Of a DNA stretch of 64,000 bases, positions 45,212 to 54,237 are shown piece after piece. Position 1 is the stretch's first letter. Each line of letters starts with the position of its first letter. A program made the position numbers and the translations under genes. The notes beneath the pieces were generated by a model, which was given only the letters and a program-made list of their open reading frames with translations, was not told where the DNA came from and ran no database searches. The DNA is from an uncultured Flavobacteriaceae bacterium (GTDB lineage: Bacteria; Bacteroidota; Bacteroidia; Flavobacteriales; Flavobacteriaceae): NCBI GenBank assembly GCA_947497145.1, contig CANMFQ010000008.1:159313-223312 (forward strand), in the 5' to 3' direction.

Positions 45212-47329
45212 ATGGTAGGTATATTAGTTATGACAATTTCATCTTTTAAATTAAGCTCAAAAAGAATAGTTTTTTTTGTTTTAAGTATGTTATTTGTTTC
45301 CACAATGGGAAATGCTCAAAATAATAGTAAAACAACTATTGTTGAAGAAATAAGGGCTTTTGAACAAAAAAAGGACTTTACTCCCAAGGATACGATGTAC
45401 ATTAATTTACTAAATTCTTTGAGTTATAAGTTAACTGATAGTAAAAGTGACAGCCTTGTAGTCATTGCAAAAAAGGCCTTAAAGTTAAGCCAAGATATTG
45501 ATTTCGCTAAAGGAGAAATGCATAGCCAAATAAATTTAGCAAATTACTATCGAGGGCAGCTAGATTTTGAAAATGCACTTAAAAGTTATACCACTGCCTT
45601 AAATAGCGCAACTAACCTAAATGCGTACAAACTAATTCCTGAATTACGTAATAGCATTGCAACAATTTATAAAGATAAAGGAGATTTAGGGAATGCTTTA
45701 AAGAATTATGTACAAAGTATGACCATTGGAAAAAAGTATAATCAGCATAAAATTGTAGCTGACTCTTATATTCAAATGAGTAACTTATACAGTAGTATAA
45801 ATGACACGAAAGAAGCAATATCTTATTTGTTAGAAGGATATGATTGGGCGGTAGATTCAAAAAATGATAAACTAAAAGCTGATATTGCAAGTAAGCTAGC
45901 ATATTTATACGTTGATTATAAAGATTATGACAAAGCGCAGTCTTATGTAGATGAAAGTATCCAGTTTTTTGAAAACAAAGAGATGTGGAAAAACACAGCG
46001 TTTAATTACACCGTCAAGGGAATGATATTTGTTGAACAAAATAATACTGATGAGGGCTTACTTTGGCTAAATAAGGCGTTAAAACAATACAATACTATTG
46101 CTAATAGCACGGGTACTACCGAACTTTATCGGTATTTAGGTAAAGCATATTTTCTTAATGAGAATTATGCGATTGCAGAGGAATACGCAAAAAAAGGATT
46201 AGAACTAGCCGAAAAATCAGAACAGATGTGGCAAGTGCAGCTATCAGCAAGAACCCTTGCTCTAATTTATCTAGCAAAAAATGATTCTCGTTCTTCTTTA
46301 AAATATAATGAAATTTATCAAAAACTTAGAGATTCAATTTTGTTTAATGACAAAATTAAAAAATTAGCCTTGTTAAAATCGAAGGTCGAATACGATAATG
46401 AAAACAAACAATTAATTGAAGAAAATAACAGAGCGCTTGCTAGGCAAAAACGCATAACCTACGGAGCTGTGGGTGCATCATTAATTGGCTTACTTTTCGT
46501 TTTCATTGTTCGTAGAAATGCAAAAATTAAGAAGAGACTTAGTAATAGTCTCAAAATGAAGAAAGAAGAGTTAGAGAAAAGAGAAGTTGTTTTAAAGGAG
46601 GCAAATAGAACCAAAGACAAACTATTCTCTATTATAGGCCATGATCTCAGAAGTCCAATTGGTGCTTTTCAAGGGCTTTTAGGTCTTTTTAGAGAAAAGG
46701 AGATTGATAAAGAAGAGTTTATCAGCTTTGTGCCAAAAATGGAATCAGATCTGAGTCATATTTCATTTTTACTAAATAACCTTTTGTCTTGGGGGAGATC
46801 TCAAATGAATGGGTCAATTACAAAACCTGAATTAGTTGATATTGAACCCCTAGTTGAAGAGAACATTCATTTGCTATCAGAAGTAGCAGATAACAAGCTA
46901 ATTGTATTAAAAAATGAGGTTACTAAGGGTGCCAAAATTTGGGCTGACGTAAATCAAATAGATATTGTGTTTAGAAACCTCATTAGCAATGCGCTTAAAT
47001 TTACCCCCGTAAAAGGCACGGTTACCATAGGAACTATTGAAAATGAAACTACATGGACCATATTTGTACGTGATACAGGAATAGGTATGACCAAAGAAGT
47101 ACAGCAAAAGATATTTTCAGAAAACTCAAACCATACCACCTATGGTACAAATAATGAAAAAGGTACAGGTTTGGGACTAAACCTTTGTAAAGAAATGGTT
47201 CTTAAAAATAAAGGTGAAATATGGGTGGAAAGCACCCCAAATGTAGGCTCTTGCTTTTATTTTGAAATAGACAAAAATGAAACGGTTTCAAAGGATAGTG
47301 AAACAGAACAATTGAACCAATCAAACTAA
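45212..47329 (+). CDS. TPR sensor histidine kinase 6, the most divergent copy
   Basis: The protein has 705 residues from the ATG at 45212; a start at 45230 is also possible. The signal peptide ends TMGNAQ. TPRs in the classic style span about 80-400 (KGEMHSQINLANYYRGQLDF, KDKGDLGNALKNYVQSMTIG). The TM at about 415-432 is followed by a coiled coil rich in Lys/Arg. H477 lies in GHDLRSPIGAF. The N box (NLISNALKFT), DTGIGM and GTGLGLN are intact. A C-terminal acidic tail (SKDSETEQLNQSN) is absent from the others. It lacks the TTTTCTTACATTT motif. It may be the ancestral copy, or it may take part in a different pathway. Confidence 0.9.
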   Translation: MVGILVMTISSFKLSSKRIVFFVLSMLFVSTMGNAQNNSKTTIVEEIRAFEQKKDFTPKDTMYINLLNSLSYKLTDSKSDSLVVIAKKALKLSQDIDFAKGEMHSQINLANYYRGQLDFENALKSYTTALNSATNLNAYKLIPELRNSIATIYKDKGDLGNALKNYVQSMTIGKKYNQHKIVADSYIQMSNLYSSINDTKEAISYLLEGYDWAVDSKNDKLKADIASKLAYLYVDYKDYDKAQSYVDESIQFFENKEMWKNTAFNYTVKGMIFVEQNNTDEGLLWLNKALKQYNTIANSTGTTELYRYLGKAYFLNENYAIAEEYAKKGLELAEKSEQMWQVQLSARTLALIYLAKNDSRSSLKYNEIYQKLRDSILFNDKIKKLALLKSKVEYDNENKQLIEENNRALARQKRITYGAVGASLIGLLFVFIVRRNAKIKKRLSNSLKMKKEELEKREVVLKEANRTKDKLFSIIGHDLRSPIGAFQGLLGLFREKEIDKEEFISFVPKMESDLSHISFLLNNLLSWGRSQMNGSITKPELVDIEPLVEENIHLLSEVADNKLIVLKNEVTKGAKIWADVNQIDIVFRNLISNALKFTPVKGTVTIGTIENETTWTIFVRDTGIGMTKEVQQKIFSENSNHTTYGTNNEKGTGLGLNLCKEMVLKNKGEIWVESTPNVGSCFYFEIDKNETVSKDSETEQLNQSN

Positions 47330-47364
47330 TATGGTTTATTAGCACAAAAACATGTTTATATCAA

Positions 47365-47400
47365 AGATAGCCTCGCGAAATTAATTCCGCGAGGCTATCT
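47365..47400. terminator. Bidirectional terminator between kinase 6 and the Gfo/Idh gene
   Basis: A perfect 13-bp stem (AGATAGCCTCGCG / CGCGAGGCTATCT) with a 10-nt loop lies between convergent genes. T-runs are modest on both sides. Confidence 0.75.
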
Positions 47401-47408
47401 GGTTGTAC

Positions 47409-48785
47409 TTAAAATTGATTTGGATGCGGATGTGTATACCCCTCACGGTATGGTCGTTGTAACAAACTAGTCGCTTCAGCATCATTAATTACGGTTCTCG
47501 TGGCAGGATCATAAACTAAGGCCCTGTTGGTTTTCATCGCTAAATTTGCCAAAATACAACTAGCAGTTGATATATGACCTTCTTCAATATCAGCAATAGG
47601 GCGGGTGCCATTATTAATAGCGGCAAGAAAATCAAGCATATGTCTCCGTGTTGCTGGCGCTGCATTTAATTCGTTGTCTTTTTCAATAAGATCTTCGGGG
47701 TATTTTTCCTTTTCATAAACAACATCAAAATGAATAGGTTTACTATTTTTATCATGAGGTATAAAATCCGCTTGCATAGTACTACCTGCCAAAGTTCCTT
47801 TTTCACCATATAATTTAAATGACCAAGGGTATTCAGGGTCAGCAGGCGTACCCCATGTTCTGTGTTGCCAAACACAATTTAAATCATCGTATTCAAAAAT
47901 AGCAGTTTGGGTATCTGCAATATTGGATTTCCCTTCTTTTTGCACGTATATCCCTCCTGTAGCTGTAATTTTCTTGGGCCATCCTAAGTCAAGCATCCAA
48001 CGCACTGTATCGAGCATATGTACACACATATCGCCTGTAATTCCATTGCCATATTCCATAAATGTACGCCACCATCTTCTATGCGGAATACCATCATAGG
48101 GGCGCAATGGTGCAGGGCCTGTCCACATATCATAATCTAAAAAACTAGGCACTTCTTCCAAAGGAGGATTTCCGTTAGCACGCATGTGATAATAGCAGCA
48201 CATTTCTACATGCGATATTTTACCCAGCAACCCAGCATCAACAACGGTCTTTTTTGCATCAATAAGGTGCGGTGTACTTTTTCGTTGGGTGCCTACTTGT
48301 ACTACCTTATTATATTTACGGGCAGCAGCAACCATAGCTTCCCCTTCAATAACATCAATGCTTATGGGCTTTTGCACATAAACATGCGCACCAGCTTTAA
48401 GCGCATCTATACATTGTAGTGCATGCCAATGATCGGGTGAGCCTATTAAAACTATATCTAAATTACTCTTCGCTAGTAACTTTTTATAATCTCCATACAT
48501 TTTAGGTTTTTTGCCTGATTTTTGCCGTTGAGCAACCTGCGTTGCGGTGCTATTCATAAATTTCGAATCTACATCGCAAACAGCTATTACATCTACATCA
48601 GCTACTTGAATCAATTTAAATAAATCACTAGTGCCATACCAACCGCAGCCAATAAGCCCAACTCTCCATGGTTTATCACGTGAAATTGATTCAAACCCAT
48701 AAGCCCCCAATGAACTTAGTGCCATTGCAGCAGTTGTACTTTTTATAAATTTTCTACGATTAAATTTAAAAGTGTTTGTGTTCAT
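47409..48785 (-). CDS. Secreted Gfo/Idh/MocA family oxidoreductase (Tat signal)
   Basis: The protein has 458 residues from the ATG at 48785. The frame reaches 48821, but MNTNTFKFNRRKFIKSTTAA gives the proper twin-arginine signal. The NAD(P)-binding Rossmann motif is VGLIGCGWYG. The lysine motif is VQKPISIDVIEG, with Gln in the first place where cytoplasmic relatives have Glu. The GNGITGDMCVHMLDTVRWM block carries the catalytic-region Asp/His. Tat export implies the cofactor is bound before export. It may act on oxidised sugars made by the GMC enzyme on the opposite strand. Divergent from 49158. Confidence 0.9.
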   Translation of the reverse strand: MNTNTFKFNRRKFIKSTTAAMALSSLGAYGFESISRDKPWRVGLIGCGWYGTSDLFKLIQVADVDVIAVCDVDSKFMNSTATQVAQRQKSGKKPKMYGDYKKLLAKSNLDIVLIGSPDHWHALQCIDALKAGAHVYVQKPISIDVIEGEAMVAAARKYNKVVQVGTQRKSTPHLIDAKKTVVDAGLLGKISHVEMCCYYHMRANGNPPLEEVPSFLDYDMWTGPAPLRPYDGIPHRRWWRTFMEYGNGITGDMCVHMLDTVRWMLDLGWPKKITATGGIYVQKEGKSNIADTQTAIFEYDDLNCVWQHRTWGTPADPEYPWSFKLYGEKGTLAGSTMQADFIPHDKNSKPIHFDVVYEKEKYPEDLIEKDNELNAAPATRRHMLDFLAAINNGTRPIADIEEGHISTASCILANLAMKTNRALVYDPATRTVINDAEATSLLQRPYREGYTHPHPNQF

Positions 48786-49157
48786 ATTTTTTTGGTTGAT
48801 TTTTGATAATGAACGCATCATGACTTTTTCTTTTACCAGTGAAAATTAGATTTAAAATCTAATTTTTGTCATTTATTAGTTGGCTAGCCATACAATTAAA
48901 AAACAACTTTATTACGGCGCAAAACCATAACCCTAGGAGGTAAACAAAAAGTCAAAACAAGTTCAACATAGTTATATTACTTTAATCTACTTGAAATTCA
49001 GGCATTAATATAATAAATGATTTTCTATTAGAATGTTCTATTTTTATATGTTCGTGCCAAATTTTGTTGACATTCTTAATTTTTGTTCGGTTCTTTTAAG
49101 AAATAAGCATTGGTTATTTTAAAAAAATCTTAAATTGTACCAATAAAAATTTATACT
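48786..49157. other. Divergent intergenic region between Gfo/Idh and GMC genes
   Basis: This 372-bp gap has no supported gene. It must carry both divergent promoters. No clean TAnnTTTG box with a -33 partner stood out. Confidence 0.4.
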
Positions 49158-50879
49158 ATGCAAATAAAAGAATCGTCAGAAGTTTATGATGTTATAATCG
49201 TGGGTTCGGGTGCCGGAGGAGGAATGGCTACAAAACAGCTTGCTGATGCCGGATTGAATGTGGCTGTTGTTGAAGCAGGTCCTTTTTTTGATCCCAAAGA
49301 TCCAAAGACCATGACTCAGTTCAAATGGGCTTATGAATCACCAAGAAGAGGCGCTGGTACTGATCGCGCTTTTGGAGAATGGGATATGTCTTATGGTGAC
49401 TGGGAAGTAGAAGGAGAACCCTATACACACGCCAAAGGAACAGAATTTAAGTGGTGGCGTTCTCGAATGTTAGGAGGGCGAACAAATCACTGGGGGAGAA
49501 TTTCCCTGCGTTTTGGACCAAAAGATTTTAAAGGAAAAACCCGTGATGGCCATGGTGATGATTGGCCTATTGGTTACGAAGATGTAAAACCTTATTATGA
49601 CAAAGTTGATAAACTAATTGGTGTTTATGGCACCAATGAGGGATTGGAAAATGATCCTGATGGCTTTTTTCTACCTCCGCCAAAACCAAGATTGCATGAA
49701 CTTTTTTATATAAATGGAGCAAAAAAATCAAATGTCCCTGTTATTCCTGGTAGGCTTTCTATGCTAACCAAAAAAATAAACGATGACCGTGGTGTTTGCT
49801 TTTATTGTGGGCAATGTAACCGTTCATGTTCTGTTTATGCCGATTTTTCCGCAGGAAGTTGTTTGATATTTCCAGCACAGAAAAGTGGTGGAAGAGTAAA
49901 GATTTTTGTAAATTCTATGGTACGTGAGGTAACAACCAATGCTGAAGGTAAAGCAACGGGCGTTTCGTACATTAGTAAAGATGATAGAAAAGAATATAAA
50001 CTAAAGGCAAAAGTTGTTGTTTTAGCAGCTTCAGCATGTAGTTCTGCACGTATTTTATTAAACTCAAAAAGTAAGCAGCATCCTAATGGCTTAGGTAATA
50101 GTAGTGATCTTGTTGGTAGATATTTACATGATTCTACGGGAGCTGATAGAGCTGGTTTCGTACCTAAGTTAATGAATAGAAAAGTATCATACAATGAAGA
50201 TGGTACAGGTGGAATGCATGTGTATTCGCCTTGGTGGGGTGATAACTCTAAGCTTGATTTTCCAAGAGGCTACCACATCGAAGTAGGTGGCGGAATGGGT
50301 AATCCTAATTATGGTTTTGGATTAAACCCTAATGAATTCAATAAATTTTTCGGTCTTAAAGTTGGCGGTTATGGCGATGGCTTACGAAAGGATGTTAAAA
50401 AATACTATGGCTCTATTGTAGGTATGGCTGGTAGAGGTGAAGCTATTGCTCGTAAAGAAAACTATTGTGAAATTGATCCTACTACGGTAGATCAATACGG
50501 TATTCCAGTATTGAAATTTAACTATAAATGGTCTGATTTTGAAATAAATCAAGCCAAACACATGCATGATACTTTTGAAGAAATCATACATAATATGGGC
50601 GGTATACCACTTGGTGATAAACCAACCAAAGAACAAGATTACGGCCTGCACAAACCTGGTGAAATTATTCATGAAGTGGGTACAACACGTATGGGAAATG
50701 ACCCAAAAACGTCAGTCACCAATAAATTTCAGCAGTTACATGATGTTGATAATGTATTTATCGTAGATGCTGGACCTTTTGTTTCACAAGCAGATAAAAA
50801 CTGTACTTGGACAATTTTAGCGCTTTCATGGAGAGCTTCAGACTATATTATAGAACAGCTTAAGGCACAAAATATTTAG
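49158..50879 (+). CDS. GMC-family FAD-dependent oxidoreductase
   Basis: The protein has 573 residues. The FAD Rossmann motif is VIIVGSGAGGGMATKQLA at the N-terminus, and VVEAGP follows. The C-terminal GMC_oxred_C block has DNVFIVDAGPFVSQADKNCT and WTILALSWRASDYI. A Cys cluster C214-x2-C217-x2-C220-x3-C224 (CFYCGQCNRSC) looks like an iron-sulfur site. That is known in FAD sugar dehydrogenases of the fructose/glucose type, but unproven here. It has no signal peptide of its own; the Tat-bearing subunit 3 (3 bp downstream) probably carries it out as a hitchhiker. It is a likely pyranoside or glycoside dehydrogenase passing electrons to a quinone or cytochrome. Confidence 0.9.
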   Translation: MQIKESSEVYDVIIVGSGAGGGMATKQLADAGLNVAVVEAGPFFDPKDPKTMTQFKWAYESPRRGAGTDRAFGEWDMSYGDWEVEGEPYTHAKGTEFKWWRSRMLGGRTNHWGRISLRFGPKDFKGKTRDGHGDDWPIGYEDVKPYYDKVDKLIGVYGTNEGLENDPDGFFLPPPKPRLHELFYINGAKKSNVPVIPGRLSMLTKKINDDRGVCFYCGQCNRSCSVYADFSAGSCLIFPAQKSGGRVKIFVNSMVREVTTNAEGKATGVSYISKDDRKEYKLKAKVVVLAASACSSARILLNSKSKQHPNGLGNSSDLVGRYLHDSTGADRAGFVPKLMNRKVSYNEDGTGGMHVYSPWWGDNSKLDFPRGYHIEVGGGMGNPNYGFGLNPNEFNKFFGLKVGGYGDGLRKDVKKYYGSIVGMAGRGEAIARKENYCEIDPTTVDQYGIPVLKFNYKWSDFEINQAKHMHDTFEEIIHNMGGIPLGDKPTKEQDYGLHKPGEIIHEVGTTRMGNDPKTSVTNKFQQLHDVDNVFIVDAGPFVSQADKNCTWTILALSWRASDYIIEQLKAQNI

Positions 50880-50882
50880 AAC

Positions 50883-51608
50883 ATGGATAGAAGAAAAAGT
50901 TTACAGACCTTAATTCTTGGTGGAGCAGCAGCGGGTACAGGCATGGCATTTAATTCTTGTACTACAAAAGAAAGCGCCGAAACCATTACTGAAAATATAG
51001 CAGAAAGTAGCGAACACTATTTCGGACGTACTCCCGCTGAATTAGAGCGAATAGAGAAATTAAATGCTGAGCAATTGTTTACCGAGCATGATATGGAAAC
51101 TATTGAAGCCTTAAGTGTGGTTATTTTACCTCCAAAAGAACCGCATGGAGGCCCTATAGAAGCTGGTGTACCTGAGTTTATTGAGTTTATTGCGAAAGAT
51201 ATGCCCTATATGGCGCCAACTTTAGTGGGCGGTTTAATGTGGTTAGATCACAAAAGTAATACCGATTATGGTACCGAGTTTAAATCGGCAACTTTAGCGC
51301 AAAAAAAAGAAATCTGTGATCAAATTTGTTGGCATGATACTGAAGTACCTTTAAGTGAACAACCGTTAGAAATTCAATTTTTCTTTATGATGCGTGGTCT
51401 AACAGTTACAGGCTATTACACTTCAAAAGTGGGTATCGCAGATTTAGGGTATAAAGGTAATCAACCCAATGTTTGGGATGGTGTACCTCAAGATGTGCTT
51501 GATCAACATGGCGTAGCTTATGATCCAGAGTGGATTGCTAAATGTATTGATCAAAGTACGCGAAATACCATTGCTACTTGGGATGATAAAGGAAATTTAT
51601 TGACTTAA
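50883..51608 (+). CDS. Gluconate 2-dehydrogenase subunit 3 family protein (Tat signal)
   Basis: The protein has 241 residues. The N-terminal MDRRKSLQTLILGGAAAGTG is a twin-arginine signal with a Cys near the end (FNSC), so it may also be lipidated. The mature part matches the small-subunit family paired with GMC dehydrogenases (TEHDMETIEALSVVILPP, PHGGPIEAGVPEFIEFIA, MRGLTVTGYYTSKVG). It is the chaperone-like, export-carrying partner of the GMC enzyme. Only 3 bp separate the two genes. Confidence 0.88.
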   Translation: MDRRKSLQTLILGGAAAGTGMAFNSCTTKESAETITENIAESSEHYFGRTPAELERIEKLNAEQLFTEHDMETIEALSVVILPPKEPHGGPIEAGVPEFIEFIAKDMPYMAPTLVGGLMWLDHKSNTDYGTEFKSATLAQKKEICDQICWHDTEVPLSEQPLEIQFFFMMRGLTVTGYYTSKVGIADLGYKGNQPNVWDGVPQDVLDQHGVAYDPEWIAKCIDQSTRNTIATWDDKGNLLT

Positions 51609-51665
51609 ATCTAAAAATCATTTCTTTTAAATGGGGTAAAAAAGTGTCCCATAAGATAAAGTGCT

Positions 51666-51726
51666 AAAACCTAAAGCGTAGTGGTAGTCAAATGTAATTG
51701 TTTGAACCTACTATGCTTTGGGTTTT
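51666..51726 (+). terminator. Long imperfect hairpin after the GMC operon
   Basis: The arms run from AAAACCTAAAGC to GCTTTGGGTTTT and pair for about 26 bp with a few mismatches around an 8-nt loop. It ends in TTTTATTC. It is a likely terminator, although it is longer than the others in the window. Confidence 0.65.
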
Positions 51727-51763
51727 ATTCGTTTAACTAATTAATCATAATAAATACGTTCCT

Positions 51764-52582
51764 ATGCGACTAATATTAATTTTAGGCATGGCTTTAATGT
51801 TCTTACCATTATCTGCTCAAGAGGTGGGTTTACAGCTATATAGCCTTCGTAACCAATTTAAAAAAGATGTCCCCAGCACCTTAAAGATTATTAACCAATG
51901 GGGTATAACAAAAATAGAAGGAGGAGGTACCTATGGGCTGCCTTTAAAAGAATTTCAAGGGTTGCTTAAACAAAATAAGTTAGAGGTAGTTAGTATTGGT
52001 GCTGCTTTTGAGGCGTTGGAGAAAAACCCAGAAAAAGTAGTGGCAGATGCTCAGGCTTTTGGAGCGAAATATGTAATGTGCGCTTGGGTACCTCATGATG
52101 ATAATAAATGGGATTTAGAAGAAACACAACATGCAACTACGGTCTTTAATAAGGCGGGTAAATTACTGAAAGAGCATGGTTTAGTGTTAGCATATCACGC
52201 TCATGGATATGAATTCAGACCCTACAAAGACGGTACTTTGTTTGATTATATGGCTGAAAATGCCACAGACTTTACTTTTGAGCTTGATGTTTTTTGGGCG
52301 CATCATGGGGGTGCAGACCCTTTGGCATTAATGAAAAAATATCCTAAGAAGATTACCTTAATGCATCTAAAAGATATGAAAAAGGGAGTGCAAGGTAACA
52401 ATACTGGTCATGAAGATGTAGAAACTAATGTGGTTTTGGGTACAGGTCAAGTGAATATTGCTGGGGTAGTGGCAGAGGCTAAAAAACTGGGTATTGAGTA
52501 TATGTTTATAGAAGATGAATCTTCACGAGTGGTCGAACAAGTGCCAGAGAGCTTATCGTTTTTGAAAATGATAGGCCATTAA
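51764..52582 (+). CDS. Secreted sugar phosphate isomerase/epimerase-like protein
   Basis: The protein has 272 residues with signal peptide MRLILILGMALMFLPLSAQ. It has an AP-endonuclease-2/xylose-isomerase-like TIM barrel, with VGLQLYSLRNQFKKD, ITKIEGGG, LAYHAHGYEF, FELDVFWAHHGG and MHLKDM, whose Glu, Asp and His residues would bind the metal. Secreted members commonly accompany Gfo/Idh and GMC genes in Bacteroidota. The reaction may be isomerisation or epimerisation of an oxidised sugar. Its 12-bp spacing to the sulfatase gene suggests an operon. Confidence 0.88.
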   Translation: MRLILILGMALMFLPLSAQEVGLQLYSLRNQFKKDVPSTLKIINQWGITKIEGGGTYGLPLKEFQGLLKQNKLEVVSIGAAFEALEKNPEKVVADAQAFGAKYVMCAWVPHDDNKWDLEETQHATTVFNKAGKLLKEHGLVLAYHAHGYEFRPYKDGTLFDYMAENATDFTFELDVFWAHHGGADPLALMKKYPKKITLMHLKDMKKGVQGNNTGHEDVETNVVLGTGQVNIAGVVAEAKKLGIEYMFIEDESSRVVEQVPESLSFLKMIGH

Positions 52583-52594
52583 AGCACCGTAAAG

Positions 52595-54232
52595 ATGAAA
52601 AATAATAAAGAGGTTTCTTATGCTTGTTTGCTTCTTATACTGCTGTTGGGTGTTGCCTGTAAGCAGAAAACGATGCCTATACCACAAGATACGGTAGCAG
52701 CGCTACCTAATATTATTTGGCTTGTAGCAGAAGATCAATCACCAGAGTGGTTTCCTATGTATGGCGATAGTACTATTGCTTTGCCCAATCTAGCATCTCT
52801 TGCTAATGATGGGGTAGTATTTACCAATAGTTATGCTCCTGTTCCTGTTTGTGCACCAGCAAGAAGTTCTATTATAACGGGTATGTATCCCACAACTTTA
52901 GGTACGCATAATATGCGTACCTACAATGCTTATAGAAAAGAAAACCAACCGCAAATTGGACTTAATAGCTATTCGCCCGTAGTTCCTGATGGGGTAAAAA
53001 TGTTTACACAGTATTTAAGGGAAAAAGGATATTATTGTGCTAACGGGCCTAAAGAAGACTATAATTTTAAAAAGCTAGCAGCTGCATGGGATGATAGTAG
53101 TAAAAAACCCCATTGGAGAAACCGTAATGATGATCGTCCTTTTTTTACTGTTTTCAATTTTAATGTTTGCCATGAATCTCAAATTTGGGCTAGAGGTAAA
53201 GATTCTTTATATGTATCTCCTGCTAAAGTTAAAGTGCCTCCCTATTTTCCTGATAATGATACTATACGCCATGACTTGGCAGTGAATTATAGCAATCTGA
53301 AAAGATTAGACAATCAAATAGGCGAAATTATTGCCGATTTAAAGGAAGACGGACTGTATGAGAATAGTATTATTTTCTTTTATGGTGACCATGGCGGTCC
53401 TTTTCCTAGGCACAAGCGAGCGCTCTATGAGACAGGAACAAAAGTGCCTATGGTGATTAAATTTCCTAAAAACAACAATGCAGGAAGCCAAGATGATCGC
53501 TTTTTTAGTTTTATTGATTTAGCACCAACAGTACTATCTCTGGCAGGTATTCAACCGCCAAAAGTTATGCAAGGGAAAGCCCAATTCGGAAAATTTGAAG
53601 TAGCGCAAAAGCCAAAATATACCTTTCATACTTCTGATCGTTTTGATGGTTTTTATGATCGTGTGCGGGCAGTACGTTCAGAGCGGTATAAGTACATACG
53701 TAATTTTGATACAACTAAAAGTCATGCCTTACCTGTGAAGTATCGGCAGCAAATGCCGATGATGCGAGAACTAAGACGCTTGTATGCGCAGGGGAAACTC
53801 AATAAAGCCCAAGCGCGTTGGTTACATCCCACAAAACCCGAAGAAGAATTGTATGATTTAAAAAATGATCCGTACGAATTGCAAAATTTAGCCGCACATA
53901 CTGAACTGCAAGACACACTAGTTCATTTAAGAAATGTGTTGAACAAATGGATAATAGCAACTCATGATTTGGGAGGAATACCCGAAAAAGAGCTAATAGC
54001 AAAGTGGTTGCCTAATGGAAAGCAGCCAAAATTAGCTCCGCTAAAAAAGGAAGAAGTCGGCGACAAAATTGCGTTACATGCTTCAAAAGCAGATGCAACA
54101 ATTTTGTGGAAAATACCGAAAGATAGCCTTTGGAACATATATACCAAACCAATACCAAAATCGATTTCTTTTAAAGCGAAAGCAGAGCGTATTGGTTATG
54201 TAGATAGTGATTTGTTGACGCATAACAATTAG
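52595..54232 (+). CDS. Sulfatase (formylglycine type), lipoprotein
   Basis: The protein has 545 residues with lipoprotein signal ending LLGVA-C. The active-site signature CAPARSS gives C86 as the formylglycine precursor, with WLVAEDQSPEW upstream as metal ligands. The central FFYGDHGGPFPRHK and the ending AHTELQDTLVH are usual for this group. It needs an anaerobic or aerobic sulfatase-maturating enzyme, and none is in the window. It would remove sulfate from a carbohydrate in the periplasm. Convergent with the next sulfatase gene, 5 bp apart. Confidence 0.92.
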   Translation: MKNNKEVSYACLLLILLLGVACKQKTMPIPQDTVAALPNIIWLVAEDQSPEWFPMYGDSTIALPNLASLANDGVVFTNSYAPVPVCAPARSSIITGMYPTTLGTHNMRTYNAYRKENQPQIGLNSYSPVVPDGVKMFTQYLREKGYYCANGPKEDYNFKKLAAAWDDSSKKPHWRNRNDDRPFFTVFNFNVCHESQIWARGKDSLYVSPAKVKVPPYFPDNDTIRHDLAVNYSNLKRLDNQIGEIIADLKEDGLYENSIIFFYGDHGGPFPRHKRALYETGTKVPMVIKFPKNNNAGSQDDRFFSFIDLAPTVLSLAGIQPPKVMQGKAQFGKFEVAQKPKYTFHTSDRFDGFYDRVRAVRSERYKYIRNFDTTKSHALPVKYRQQMPMMRELRRLYAQGKLNKAQARWLHPTKPEEELYDLKNDPYELQNLAAHTELQDTLVHLRNVLNKWIIATHDLGGIPEKELIAKWLPNGKQPKLAPLKKEEVGDKIALHASKADATILWKIPKDSLWNIYTKPIPKSISFKAKAERIGYVDSDLLTHNN

Positions 54233-54237
54233 CAAGC

